The notes beneath the pieces were generated by a model. It did no database searches and was not told the origin of the DNA. It saw only the letters and a list, made by a program, of their open reading frames with translations. Positions 1 to 7,763 of a stretch of DNA of 64,000 bases are shown piece after piece (the stretch's first letter is position 1; each line of letters starts with the position of its first letter). The DNA is taken from contig NZ_JASTLC010000001.1 in the NCBI RefSeq assembly GCF_030499575.1, forward strand, positions 8,270,001-8,334,000. The letters run 5' to 3'. This DNA is from Streptomyces sp. DG2A-72 (GTDB taxonomy: Bacteria > Actinomycetota > Actinomycetes > Streptomycetales > Streptomycetaceae). The position numbers were made by a program, and so were the translations under genes.

Positions 1-34
1 GGGTGTGAATGCGCTAGTCGCGGGAATGGAGTGA

Positions 35-52
35 AAGTCGGCGGACCGACTT
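35..52. terminator. small hairpin upstream of the TetR gene
   Basis: Perfect 7-bp arms AAGTCGG and CCGACTT around the loop CGGA. It may end a transcript entering from the left edge of the window. There is no T-run, which is usual for this GC-rich genus, so the call rests on the stem alone. Confidence 0.3.
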
Positions 53-101
53 CGGCTCGTCGATCACGCTGTACGGTGAGTTATCTTATACGGGGAGTCA
101 G

Positions 102-127
102 AAACAAACGGCGCGAGCCGTCTTTTT
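102..127. promoter_or_regulatory. ARE-like operator in front of the TetR/ScbR-like gene
   Basis: An imperfect 26-bp palindrome with 9 of 11 paired positions around a GCGA centre (left arm AAACAAACGGC, right arm GCCGTCTTTTT). Gamma-butyrolactone receptors of the ArpA/ScbR family bind AREs of about this size with A/T-rich outer ends and a GC-rich core. The site ends about 20 bp before the start codon, just before the ribosome binding site CAGGAG, so autorepression is the likely role. Binding is inferred. Confidence 0.55.
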
Positions 128-145
128 TGTTCAGGAGTCCCCACG

Positions 146-793
146 ATGGCGAGGCAGTTACGCGCCGAGCAGACCCGTGCGACGATCATCACGTCGGCTG
201 CCGATCTGTTCGACCGCCAGGGTTACGAGTCGACCAGTCTGAGCGACATCGTCGAGCACGCCCACGTCACCAAGGGCGCCCTGTATTTCCACTTCGCGGC
301 CAAGGAGGACCTGGCCCACGCCATTCTGGAGATCCAGTCCACGGCGGCCCGAAAGCTGGTGGAGGAGATGGACAGCCGGGGCTGCACTTCCCTCGAAGCG
401 CTGATCCGCACCACGTTCGGCATAGCCCGCCTGTCCGTGGACGGCCCGATACACCGGGCCGGACTCCGGCTCGCCACCGCCGGGGTCGCCGTACGGCCGC
501 CGCTGCGGCACCCCTTCACCGAGTGGCTGGAGTTCTTCTCGCGCAGGCTCGGCGGCGCGGTCAGGGAATCCGACGTCCACCAGGACATCGACATCGAAGC
601 CGTCGCCCACGCCCTGGTCTCCTTCTTCGTCGGCACCCGGGTCGTGGGGCGCTCCCTCGACCCGCTCGCCCGGCAGCCTCGCCGCATGGCCGAGATGTGG
701 CACGTCCTGATCCGCGGCCTGGTTCCCGTCCCCCGCCGCGCCCGCTATCTGAGCCTCGCCACCCGACTGGAGCGGGAGATCACGGCCGGCTGA
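146..793 (+). CDS. TetR-family regulator of the gamma-butyrolactone receptor (ArpA/ScbR) type
   Basis: A 215-aa TetR-fold repressor. Residues 1-60 form the helix-turn-helix domain, with the family-typical stretch ending in TKGALYFHF; the remainder is the ligand-binding domain. The opening MARQLRAEQTR and the DRQGYESTSLSDIV segment match the ScbR/ArpA/BarA family, which sense gamma-butyrolactone signals or, in pseudo-receptors, antibiotics. The start follows CAGGAG at good spacing. An ARE-like palindrome lies just upstream, suggesting autoregulation. No afsA/scbA-type synthase is in the window, so ligand and targets are unknown; the gene could be an orphan receptor or a pseudo-receptor. The hairpin at 794-810 immediately after the stop may terminate it. 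Confidence 0.85.
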   Translation: MARQLRAEQTRATIITSAADLFDRQGYESTSLSDIVEHAHVTKGALYFHFAAKEDLAHAILEIQSTAARKLVEEMDSRGCTSLEALIRTTFGIARLSVDGPIHRAGLRLATAGVAVRPPLRHPFTEWLEFFSRRLGGAVRESDVHQDIDIEAVAHALVSFFVGTRVVGRSLDPLARQPRRMAEMWHVLIRGLVPVPRRARYLSLATRLEREITAG

Positions 794-914
794 GCGCCCC
801 GAAGGGGCGCGGGGCTGTATCAATATGCGGCTCCGCCGCGATGGGGGTCCCCCCGCTCGAGCGCATTCGAGAGTGGGGGAGCGACCAGCCACGACGGCGC
901 CGCAGCCGACCGAC
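794..914. repeat. composite dispersed repeat: outer element interrupted by a GGGGGTCCCCCC palindrome
   Basis: The outer element contains a 7-bp stem GCGCCCC-GAA-GGGGCGC (794-810), a second stem GCGGC-TCC-GCCGC (827-839), and after an interruption the tract GCGACCAGCCACGACGGCG (881-899). The interruption at 841-880 starts ATGGGGGTCCCCCC and ends in GTGGGGGA, itself a hairpin. The outer element recurs inverted at 58995-59041 without the interruption, where the GGGGCGTGGGG and GCGACCAGCCAC parts are nearly adjacent. The inner palindrome recurs alone at 63061-63107. This pattern indicates nested insertion of one element in another. Confidence 0.7.
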
Positions 915-965
915 GGCATATCGCGCCCCTTCCAGCGGAGCGCTCCGCACACCTGGGGCGATACG

Positions 966-2153
966 GTGACGCGCATGCCCTTCGCCTCGTCCGCGCCCGT
1001 CATCCTCGGCCACGAACTCGGCTCGTTCCCGCACAGCGTCCTCGCCGAGCGGCATCCCGCGATCGTGCGGCAGATCCGGGAGGCCTTCCCGTACGGCCCC
1101 GAGCAGCAGCGTGCACTCGACGCGCTCCTCGACAGCTGCACCAAGGGTGTGGCCGAACCGCTCCCGGCCGACGCGCCCGACCGGGAGCGCTGGCAGGAGT
1201 GGGGCGCGGCCGACCACACCGGCCGGTCCTGGTTCGACATCCCCTGGCTGTGGTCCGAGAGCTACTTCTACCGCCGACTCCTCGACACGGTCGGCTACTT
1301 CGGCCCCGGCGCCTGGCAGGGCATCGACCCCTTCCGCCCCTCCAAGCTCGCCGAACTCGACGCCCCGGAGACGGACGAGGAACTCGCCGCGCTCGACGAC
1401 CTGGAGGCGAAACCGGCCGACGAGCGGGCGCGCGCCCTGCTGCACGGCTCCCTGTGGGGCAACCGCGCGGACCTCGGCTTCCGCCTCTCCGCCAAGGACG
1501 CGGGAACACCCGCCGCCACGCCCGCCCTGGTCGCCGACGACAGCGACACCCTCTGGTCGCTGCTGCCTCCCGCCGGCAACGGCACGCTCTGCCTCGTCGC
1601 CGACAACGCGGGCCGCGAACTCATCCCCGACCTGCTCCTCATCGCCCACCTCCTCGCGCACGGGCACATCGGGCGGGCGGTGCTGCACATCAAGCCGTAC
1701 CCGTACTACGTCTCCGACGCCACCACCGCCGACGTCCTCGACGCGCTGCGCCGGATCGCCTCCGTACCGGGCGTGGCCGCCGGGTACGGGCGTGAGCTGT
1801 GGGCGGCGATGACCGACGGCCGTCTGACGGTACGGGCCCACCCCTTCTCCTGTGCCCCGCTGCCGTACGCCGACATGCCCGACGACCTGCGGGCGGAGTT
1901 CGCCTCGGCGACGCTGACCGTGGTGAAGGGGGACCTCAACTACCGCCGCCTGGTGGGCGACCGGATGTGGCCGCCGACCACGCCGTTCGACGAGGTCACC
2001 GCGTACTTCCCGGGTCCGGTCGCCGCGCTGCGCACCCTGAAGTCCGATGTGATCACCGGCCTCGACACCGCCACGGAGGCCGCACTGGTCGCCGCGGAGG
2101 GGCAGCGCTGGCGGACCGGCGGCACGCACGCCCTGATCCAGGTCCGCACCTGA
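966..2153 (+). CDS. damage-control phosphatase of the ARMT1/DUF89 family
   Basis: A 395-aa protein from GTG 966; an ATG at 975 is an alternative start, and neither has a strong ribosome binding site. Two hallmarks of the DUF89 metal-dependent phosphatases are visible: VADNAGREL in the middle and VVKGDLNYRRL near the C-terminus, which carry the Asp/Asn metal ligands and catalytic residues. The family removes phosphate from sugar phosphates or damaged metabolites (human ARMT1, plant pantetheine-phosphate phosphatase). The exact substrate cannot be told from sequence. The stop codon directly abuts the stop of the convergent P450 gene with no bases between. Upstream is the composite repeat at 794-914, so it probably has its own promoter. 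Confidence 0.85.
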   Translation: MTRMPFASSAPVILGHELGSFPHSVLAERHPAIVRQIREAFPYGPEQQRALDALLDSCTKGVAEPLPADAPDRERWQEWGAADHTGRSWFDIPWLWSESYFYRRLLDTVGYFGPGAWQGIDPFRPSKLAELDAPETDEELAALDDLEAKPADERARALLHGSLWGNRADLGFRLSAKDAGTPAATPALVADDSDTLWSLLPPAGNGTLCLVADNAGRELIPDLLLIAHLLAHGHIGRAVLHIKPYPYYVSDATTADVLDALRRIASVPGVAAGYGRELWAAMTDGRLTVRAHPFSCAPLPYADMPDDLRAEFASATLTVVKGDLNYRRLVGDRMWPPTTPFDEVTAYFPGPVAALRTLKSDVITGLDTATEAALVAAEGQRWRTGGTHALIQVRT

Positions 2154-2182
2154 TCAAGTCACCTGCACGGGAAGTGACTTGA
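2154..2182. terminator. hairpin at the abutting stops of two convergent genes
   Basis: Perfect 9-bp arms TCAAGTCAC and GTGACTTGA with an 11-nt loop. The left arm begins at the stop codon of the P450 gene, so the hairpin lies wholly inside its last codons and can act for both converging transcripts. Confidence 0.55.
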
Positions 2183-3410
2183 GCCCGTTGATGAAGTTCG
2201 ACACCAGCCGCTCCGGCCGCCCCGCGAGCCGCAGCCCGGGCAGCGCCGGCAGCGCCTCCCGGTACAGCACCCGCAGCTGCAGCCGGGCGAAGTGCGCGCC
2301 CAGGCAGACATGCGGTCCGTCCCCGAACGACACATGCGGGTTCGGCGTACGGGACAGATCCAGCCGGTCCGGATCGGCGAAGACCCGCTCGTCGCGGTTG
2401 GCGGCGGCGTGGAAGACGACCACCTTCTCGCCCCTGCGGATGAGCCGCCCCGCCAGCTCGGCGTCCTGCGCGGCGGTACGGCGGAAGGTCAGCACGGGCG
2501 GATGCCAGCGCAGCAACTCGTCCACGGCACAGGCGAGTTCGACTCTCTCTGCGCGCAGCAGCTCGTACGCCGCCGGGTGCTCGGCCAGGGTCAGCAGTCC
2601 GCCGGGTGCGGCGCTGCGGACGGTGTCGTTGCCCGCGATCGTGAGCAGGAAGAAGAACATCTCCAGCTCGGCGTCGGCGAGTTCGGCGTCGTGGGCCAGG
2701 GTGGTCATGATGTCGTCGGCCGGGTACCGCCGTTTGTAGGCGGCGAGCTGCCGGGCGTACGCGAACATGTCCTTCAGCATCGCGGGCGACCGCGGATTGA
2801 CCGGCTTGCCCGCCGCATCCAGCACCGGTGGCCCGGCCTCGTCCGGGTCCTGGTAGCCGATGACCCGGCGGGTCCAGTGCAGCAGCAGCCCGCGGTCCCG
2901 CTCGGGGACGCCGAGCAGGTCGGCCAGGTTGAGCAGGGCGTAGTCGTCGGTGACGGCGGTGACGAGGTCGACGGTGCCGTCCGCCTCGCGGGCCGTCTGA
3001 AGGGCCTGTGCGAACAGCGACCGGGCCCGCTCACGGGCGACGGCCGTGAAGCGTTCGATGCGCCCGGGGGTGAAGGCGCGCGAGACCAGACGCCTCAACC
3101 GGCCGTGCTGCGGCGGGTCCTGATTGAGCATCATGCGCCGGATGAATGGCAGGTCGTCCGGGTCCGGATCCCGGATCTGTGTCGCGCCCAGGTAGGAGGA
3201 GTACGTCGTCGAGTCCCGCAGCACCCGTACGACATCAGCGTGCCGGGTCACCGCCCAGAACCCGGGGCCCGCCGGCCACCCCAGCACCTCGGGCTCCTCC
3301 TGCCGGGCCACGGGGTGATGGTCGCGCAGGACGCGGTAGGCGGCGTACGGCACTCCGGCGGCGTACCGGCGTGGATCGAAGACGTCGGGGACGGGCGGCG
3401 CCTCGTGCAT
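2154..3410 (-). CDS. cytochrome P450
   Basis: A 418-aa soluble bacterial P450 of normal length. The heme-binding loop FGDGPHVCLGAHFARLQL gives the thiolate Cys369. The I-helix carries AGNDTVRS, which keeps the acid-Thr oxygen-activation pair, and the K-helix ExxR is in DELLRW. The N-terminal half (LPFIRRMMLNQDPPQHGRL) resembles the CYP124/125/142 group, which act on sterol or branched lipid side chains, but the substrate is not assignable. No ferredoxin or reductase gene is adjacent, so it must use partners encoded elsewhere. It is divergent from the ABC/decarboxylase operon starting at 3529; a functional link is possible but unproven. Confidence 0.93.
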   Translation of the reverse strand: MHEAPPVPDVFDPRRYAAGVPYAAYRVLRDHHPVARQEEPEVLGWPAGPGFWAVTRHADVVRVLRDSTTYSSYLGATQIRDPDPDDLPFIRRMMLNQDPPQHGRLRRLVSRAFTPGRIERFTAVARERARSLFAQALQTAREADGTVDLVTAVTDDYALLNLADLLGVPERDRGLLLHWTRRVIGYQDPDEAGPPVLDAAGKPVNPRSPAMLKDMFAYARQLAAYKRRYPADDIMTTLAHDAELADAELEMFFFLLTIAGNDTVRSAAPGGLLTLAEHPAAYELLRAERVELACAVDELLRWHPPVLTFRRTAAQDAELAGRLIRRGEKVVVFHAAANRDERVFADPDRLDLSRTPNPHVSFGDGPHVCLGAHFARLQLRVLYREALPALPGLRLAGRPERLVSNFINGLKSLPVQVT

Positions 3411-3528
3411 GCGACTACCGTGACCTGAGGGAAGGGGCTCGGCAAGGGGTGCGCCATCCGTTCACACGTGCGTGGAATGGCTCATGAATATGTGGTGATC
3501 ATGACAAAACCTTGATACTCATGCGCGC
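3411..3528. promoter_or_regulatory. divergent promoter region of the P450 and ABC/decarboxylase genes
   Basis: 118 bp between divergent starts. On the + strand GATACT (3514-3519) lies 9 nt before ATG 3529, and there is no ribosome binding site, so the lipoprotein mRNA is probably leaderless or nearly so. TCATGA occurs twice (3482-3487 and 3499-3504). No strong operator was recognised. Confidence 0.35.
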
Positions 3529-4500
3529 ATGACGTCACGTCGCTCAACGGCGGGACCGCGGAAGCTCGCGGCGACCCTGGCCGCCCTGACCCTCGCCCTC
3601 ACGGCATGCGGCGACGACGGGGGCGCCGACTCCTCGTCCGGCGGTGGGAGAACCGTCACCGTGGCCGCACTGCCGCTGATCGACTGCGCCGCCCTCTATA
3701 TCGCCCGGGACCGCGGGCTCTTCGAGAAGGAGGGCCTGGACGTGCGGATCCAGCAGGTCCAGCAGAGCCTCCAGGCGCTGCCCGCGCTGTCGAAGGGGCA
3801 GGTCGACATGGTGGCGAGCGCCAACTACGTCACCTACTTCCAGGCCCATGAGCAGGGCACCCTCGACATCCGGATCGTCGCCGAGTCGATCCGGGCCGCG
3901 CCGCACATGATGGACGTACTGGTCCCGAAGGACTCGGACATCAAGACCGTCGCCGACCTCGAGGGGCGGAAAATCGCCGTAAACGTTCTCAACAACGTTC
4001 AGTCGCTGACCCTGAACGAGATCCTGGAGAAGGAGGGCGTCGGCGAGCCCGTCTACCGGCAGGTCGCCTTTCCGCAGATGGGGGCCGCCCTGGAGAAGGG
4101 GCAGGTCGACGCGGTCCACGCGGTCGAGCCCTTCGACAGCGTGATCCAGGACGAGTTGCAGGCGAGGGTCGTGGTGGACGGGGCGGCTGCGCCCGTCGAG
4201 GACATTCCGCTCAGCGGTTACATCACATCGAGCCAGTTCGCGGGCGAGAACGAGGAGACCCTCGCCGCCTTCCGGCGGGCCCTCAAGGCCGCAGCCGAGA
4301 TCGCCGGGAAGGATCCGTCGGCGGTACGGGAGATCGTGCCGACGTACACGAAGGTGACCGAGGGGCAGGCGGAGCAGATCGGGCTGCCGGCCTTTCCGCC
4401 CACCGTGGACGCCGAGCAGATCTCCCGGCTCACCGACCTGATGAAGAAACAGGGGATGCTGAAGAAGCCGATCGACCCGGCGACCCTCGTGGTGAAGTGA
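3529..4500 (+). CDS. ABC importer substrate-binding lipoprotein, NMT1/THI5-SsuA type
   Basis: A 323-aa lipoprotein. The signal peptide ends in the lipobox LTAC, giving an acylated Cys near residue 24, so it is anchored outside the membrane. The following domain has the bilobed THI5-like/SsuA pattern (ARDRGLFEKEGLDVRI, then SKGQVDMVASANYVT), typical of binding proteins for sulfonates, nitrate, pyrimidine precursors and aromatic acids. It is first of five closely spaced genes, and its stop overlaps the GTG of the next permease by 4 bp. The embedded decarboxylase suggests an aromatic 2-oxo acid or related ligand, but that is inference from context only. Confidence 0.88.
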   Translation: MTSRRSTAGPRKLAATLAALTLALTACGDDGGADSSSGGGRTVTVAALPLIDCAALYIARDRGLFEKEGLDVRIQQVQQSLQALPALSKGQVDMVASANYVTYFQAHEQGTLDIRIVAESIRAAPHMMDVLVPKDSDIKTVADLEGRKIAVNVLNNVQSLTLNEILEKEGVGEPVYRQVAFPQMGAALEKGQVDAVHAVEPFDSVIQDELQARVVVDGAAAPVEDIPLSGYITSSQFAGENEETLAAFRRALKAAAEIAGKDPSAVREIVPTYTKVTEGQAEQIGLPAFPPTVDAEQISRLTDLMKKQGMLKKPIDPATLVVK

Positions 4501-5297
4501 AACGGCGTCAGGAACTGGGGCTCGGTCTTCTCGGCGTGCTCCTTGTCTTCGGGGTGTGCGAGGCGGTGAGCCGGGCCGGGATCGTGCGCCGCAGCTATCT
4601 GCCGCCCGCCTCCGAAGTCCTCTCGCGAGCCTTGGAGCTGGCGGGTGACAGCGTTTTCCTGGACGGTATCGGGGCCACCCTGCGCGCCTGGGTGTTCGGG
4701 CTCGGCCTCGCGTGCGCGATCGCGGTCCCGCTGGGTCTGCTGCTGGGCAGCGTGCCCCTCGTCGACGCCGCCGTACGCGCGATCGTGGAGTTCCTGCGCC
4801 CACTGCCGTCCGTCGCGCTGATCCCGCTGGTCTCCCTGCTGCTCGGCTCCGGCACCGAGACCAAGGTCGCGCTCATCACCTACGCGTGCGTGTGGCCGAT
4901 CCTCTTCAACACCATCTACGGCCTCGGCGAGACCGACCCCCTCGCCAAGGACACCCTGCGCGCCTTCGGCTTCGGGCGGCTCGCGGTGCTGCTGCGCGTC
5001 GAACTCCCCGGCACGGCCCCCTTCATCGCCGCCGGCATCCGCATCTCGGCCGCCGTCGCGCTCATCCTCGCCGTCGCCACGGAGATCCTCGCGGGCTTCG
5101 GCGAGGGCCTCGGCATCTTCATCGCCCAGGCGAGCCTGTCGACGGACGGCACCCGGGACGTGCTCGCGGGTGTGGTGTGGGCGGGCGCGCTGGGTCTCGT
5201 CATCAACGGCGTCCTGGTGTGGGGCGAACGGCGGCTGTTCCCGTGGACGCCGGAGCAGCGGGAGCGGGCGGCGGCCCATCGGGGGAGGGGCGTGTGA
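4497..5297 (+). CDS. ABC importer permease (first of two)
   Basis: A 266-aa BPD_transp_1 permease with about six membrane segments and the EAA-type loop around LRAFGFGRLAVLLRVELPGTAPF that docks the ATPase. It starts at a GTG that overlaps the previous stop (GTGA) and ends overlapping the next GTG in the same way, so translation is coupled throughout. The family is that of SsuC/TauC/NrtB. Two unequal permease genes imply a heterodimeric channel, whereas SsuC systems are usually homodimers. Confidence 0.87.
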   Translation: MKRRQELGLGLLGVLLVFGVCEAVSRAGIVRRSYLPPASEVLSRALELAGDSVFLDGIGATLRAWVFGLGLACAIAVPLGLLLGSVPLVDAAVRAIVEFLRPLPSVALIPLVSLLLGSGTETKVALITYACVWPILFNTIYGLGETDPLAKDTLRAFGFGRLAVLLRVELPGTAPFIAAGIRISAAVALILAVATEILAGFGEGLGIFIAQASLSTDGTRDVLAGVVWAGALGLVINGVLVWGERRLFPWTPEQRERAAAHRGRGV

Positions 5298-6130
5298 GCC
5301 GGGACGGTGCGGTGGCGGTGCGGGGCGGTGGCGTACGGCAGGTCGGTCGGGTTGCCGTGGGCGGTGTGCTGCTGCGCTGGGTCGTGCTCGCCGTCGCCGT
5401 CGGCTGCTGGGAGGTGGCCGCCCGGGCCCATGACAGCGTGTACTTCCCGCCACCGGGCCGGATCGCCCACCACGCCTACGAGTTGTGGTTCTCCGGCCCG
5501 GTCCGGCATGCGTTCTTCACCGACGCGGCCGTCGACAACATCGGCCCCAGCCTCGGCCGGATGGCCGCCGGGTTCGTGATCGCCGCCGTCGCCGGCATCG
5601 CGCTCGGCGTGGCGGTGGGCCGCTCGCGCCGGACATACGCGCTGTGCAACCCGGTGCTCCAGTTCGCGCGGGCCGTACCACCCCCGGCTCTGGTCCCCGT
5701 CTTCGTCGTCGTCCTCGACTTCGGTACGCAGATGCAGGTCGCGTCGATCGCCTTCAGCGCGGTCTGGCCGGTGCTCATCAACACCGCGGAGGGGGCCCGC
5801 AACACCGACCCGCTGCGCCTCGACGTCGCCGCGGTCCTTCGGCTGAACGCCGTCGAAAGGCTCCGCTTCCTCCTCCTTCCCTCCGCGCTGCCGCGCATCT
5901 TCGCGGGCCTGCGCCTGAGCCTTTCGCTCTCCCTCATCCTCATGGTGTTCTCGGAACTGCTGCCGGGCACCGCGAACGGCATCGGCTTCACGCTCACCGA
6001 CGCCCAGTCCCGTTCCGACCTGCTCACCGTATGGGCGGCGCTGGTCCTGCTCGGCGCCCTCGGATACCTGCTCAACACCGGCCTGCTGGCGGTCGAGAAA
6101 CGGCTGATCGGCAAGGGGAGGCCCATATGA
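5294..6130 (+). CDS. ABC importer permease (second of two)
   Basis: A 278-aa permease starting at GTG 5294, overlapping the preceding stop by 4 bp. Hydrophobic segments are visible from about residue 25 onward, and the EAA loop lies in LDVAAVLRLNAVERLRFLLLPSALP. It is only distantly similar to its neighbour permease, consistent with a heterodimer. The first 24 residues are Gly/Val/Arg-rich and may be longer than the true N-terminus. A short gap of 19 bp precedes the decarboxylase gene. Confidence 0.86.
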   Translation: MSRDGAVAVRGGGVRQVGRVAVGGVLLRWVVLAVAVGCWEVAARAHDSVYFPPPGRIAHHAYELWFSGPVRHAFFTDAAVDNIGPSLGRMAAGFVIAAVAGIALGVAVGRSRRTYALCNPVLQFARAVPPPALVPVFVVVLDFGTQMQVASIAFSAVWPVLINTAEGARNTDPLRLDVAAVLRLNAVERLRFLLLPSALPRIFAGLRLSLSLSLILMVFSELLPGTANGIGFTLTDAQSRSDLLTVWAALVLLGALGYLLNTGLLAVEKRLIGKGRPI

Positions 6131-6149
6131 GCGCACTGGGGAGGCCCGT

Positions 6150-7754
6150 ATGAGCGGAACCGTCCTTGACGCCGTCGTGCGGTTCCTGCGCGACACCGGC
6201 ATGACCACCGTCTTCGGCAACCCCGGCTCCACAGAACTGCGCATGTTCCGCGACTGGCCCGACGACTTCACCTACGTCCTCGGCCTCCAGGAGTCCACGG
6301 CCGTCGCCATGGCCGCCGGACACGCCCTCGGCACCCGGCGCGCCGCCTTCGTCTCCCTCCACTCCGCCGGCGGTGTCGGCCACGGCCTCGGCGCCGTCTT
6401 CAACGCCTACCGCGACCGCGTTCCCCTGGTGATCGTCGCGGGCCAGCAGGCACGCTCGCTGATCCAGCTGCGCCCGTTCCTCGGCGCCGACCAACCCGCC
6501 GAGTTCCCACGCCCGTACGTGAAGTTCGCCCGCCAGCCGGAACGCGCCGCCGACGTGCCCGCCGTCCTCGCCGAGGCCCACCGGATCGCGATGACCCACC
6601 CCCGCGGGCCGGTCTTCGTCTCCGTCCCGGAGGACGACTGGGACCGGCCCGCCGGGCCCGTGGCGCCGCGGACCGTGCACGACGGCTTCATGGCCTCCCC
6701 CTCGGCGCTCGCCCACCTGGCCGCCCGGCTCGACACCTGCGCCCGGCCCGTGCTCGTGATCGGCCCCGGGGTGGACGACGAGGAGGCGCAGTCCGAGGCG
6801 CGTGCGCTGGCCGAGCGCACCAGGTCGGCGGTGTGGATCAGCCCCCTGTCCGGCCGCTCGGGCTTTCCCGAGACCCACCCGCTCTTCCAGGGCTTCCTGC
6901 CCCCGGTCGCGGGCGCACTCGCCGCGCGCCTGGCACCGTACGACGTCGTCGTGGCCCTCGGCGCATCCCTGTTCACGTACCACGTCGCCGACGACGGCCC
7001 GCTCCTGCCTCCCGGCACCGAACTGTTCCACCTGGACTGCGACCCGGCGCAGGCGGCCTGGCTGCCGCTGGGCACCAGTCTCGTCACCACCCTCAAACCG
7101 GCCCTCGCCCACCTCACCGCGCTGCTGAAGGACCCCGACCGCGCACCGCCCCCGCCCCGCCCGGCACCCGAACCCGTGCCGGCCACGCCGGACATCACCC
7201 CGGAGCTGGTCTTCGACCTCCTGCGCGAGCGCCTGCCCCGCGACCGCGTCCTCGTCGAGGAGGCCCCCAGCCACCGCGACCCGCTCCACGCGCGCGTGCC
7301 CGTCGACCTCCCCGGCGGCTACCTGACCACCGGCAGCGGAGCCCTCGGCTGGGGACTGCCCCTCGCGGTCGGCCGAGCCCTCGCCGACCGGCGCCGGGTG
7401 GTGTGCGTGATCGGCGACGGCTCCGCGCTGTACTCGGTGCAGGCGCTGTGGACCGCCGCGAGCCTCGGCGCTCCGGTCAGTTTCCTCGTCCTCGACAACC
7501 GCGGCTACGGCGCCGTCCGCGCCCTCGGCCGCCGGATCGGCATCTCTCCCGTCCCCGGCACGGACATCCAGGGCATCGACTTCGCCGCCCTCGCCGCCTC
7601 CTTCGGCTGCCCCGCCTCGTACGCCGCCCACCCCGACGACCTCCCCGCCGCCCTCGACCGCGCCCTCGACGCGGGCGACGACGCGGGTCCGCACCTCCTC
7701 CACCTCCGCGTCGCCGACACCGAGGGCGCGCTCTACGAACCCAGGGCCAGGTGA
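6150..7754 (+). CDS. mdlC: ThDP-dependent decarboxylase, benzoylformate decarboxylase-like
   Basis: A 534-aa ThDP enzyme close in length to Pseudomonas benzoylformate decarboxylase (528 aa). By comparison with that enzyme as I remember it, the active-site residues are in register: Ser27 in GNPGSTEL, Glu48 in LQES that activates the cofactor, His71 in LHSAGG, and His278 in LFTYH. The C-terminal ThDP/Mg motif GDGS followed by DNRGYG is present. The reaction would be decarboxylation of benzoylformate or a similar aromatic 2-oxo acid to the aldehyde. It sits between the permeases and the ATPase of an importer, which suggests uptake and use of its substrate or a precursor. Other ThDP decarboxylases are possible, but keeping both histidines favours BFD. 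Confidence 0.82.
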   Translation: MSGTVLDAVVRFLRDTGMTTVFGNPGSTELRMFRDWPDDFTYVLGLQESTAVAMAAGHALGTRRAAFVSLHSAGGVGHGLGAVFNAYRDRVPLVIVAGQQARSLIQLRPFLGADQPAEFPRPYVKFARQPERAADVPAVLAEAHRIAMTHPRGPVFVSVPEDDWDRPAGPVAPRTVHDGFMASPSALAHLAARLDTCARPVLVIGPGVDDEEAQSEARALAERTRSAVWISPLSGRSGFPETHPLFQGFLPPVAGALAARLAPYDVVVALGASLFTYHVADDGPLLPPGTELFHLDCDPAQAAWLPLGTSLVTTLKPALAHLTALLKDPDRAPPPPRPAPEPVPATPDITPELVFDLLRERLPRDRVLVEEAPSHRDPLHARVPVDLPGGYLTTGSGALGWGLPLAVGRALADRRRVVCVIGDGSALYSVQALWTAASLGAPVSFLVLDNRGYGAVRALGRRIGISPVPGTDIQGIDFAALAASFGCPASYAAHPDDLPAALDRALDAGDDAGPHLLHLRVADTEGALYEPRAR

Positions 7755-7763
7755 CGCTTCCGG

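Noticed and set aside
794..914. Insertion sequence or transposon end
   Set aside because: No transposase gene, no long terminal inverted repeats and no clear target duplication; better described as a short dispersed palindromic repeat.
1..3410. Secondary-metabolite cluster (ScbR-like regulator plus P450)
   Set aside because: No polyketide, peptide or other core biosynthetic gene lies within the window near these genes; the P450 and phosphatase do not form a recognisable pathway.
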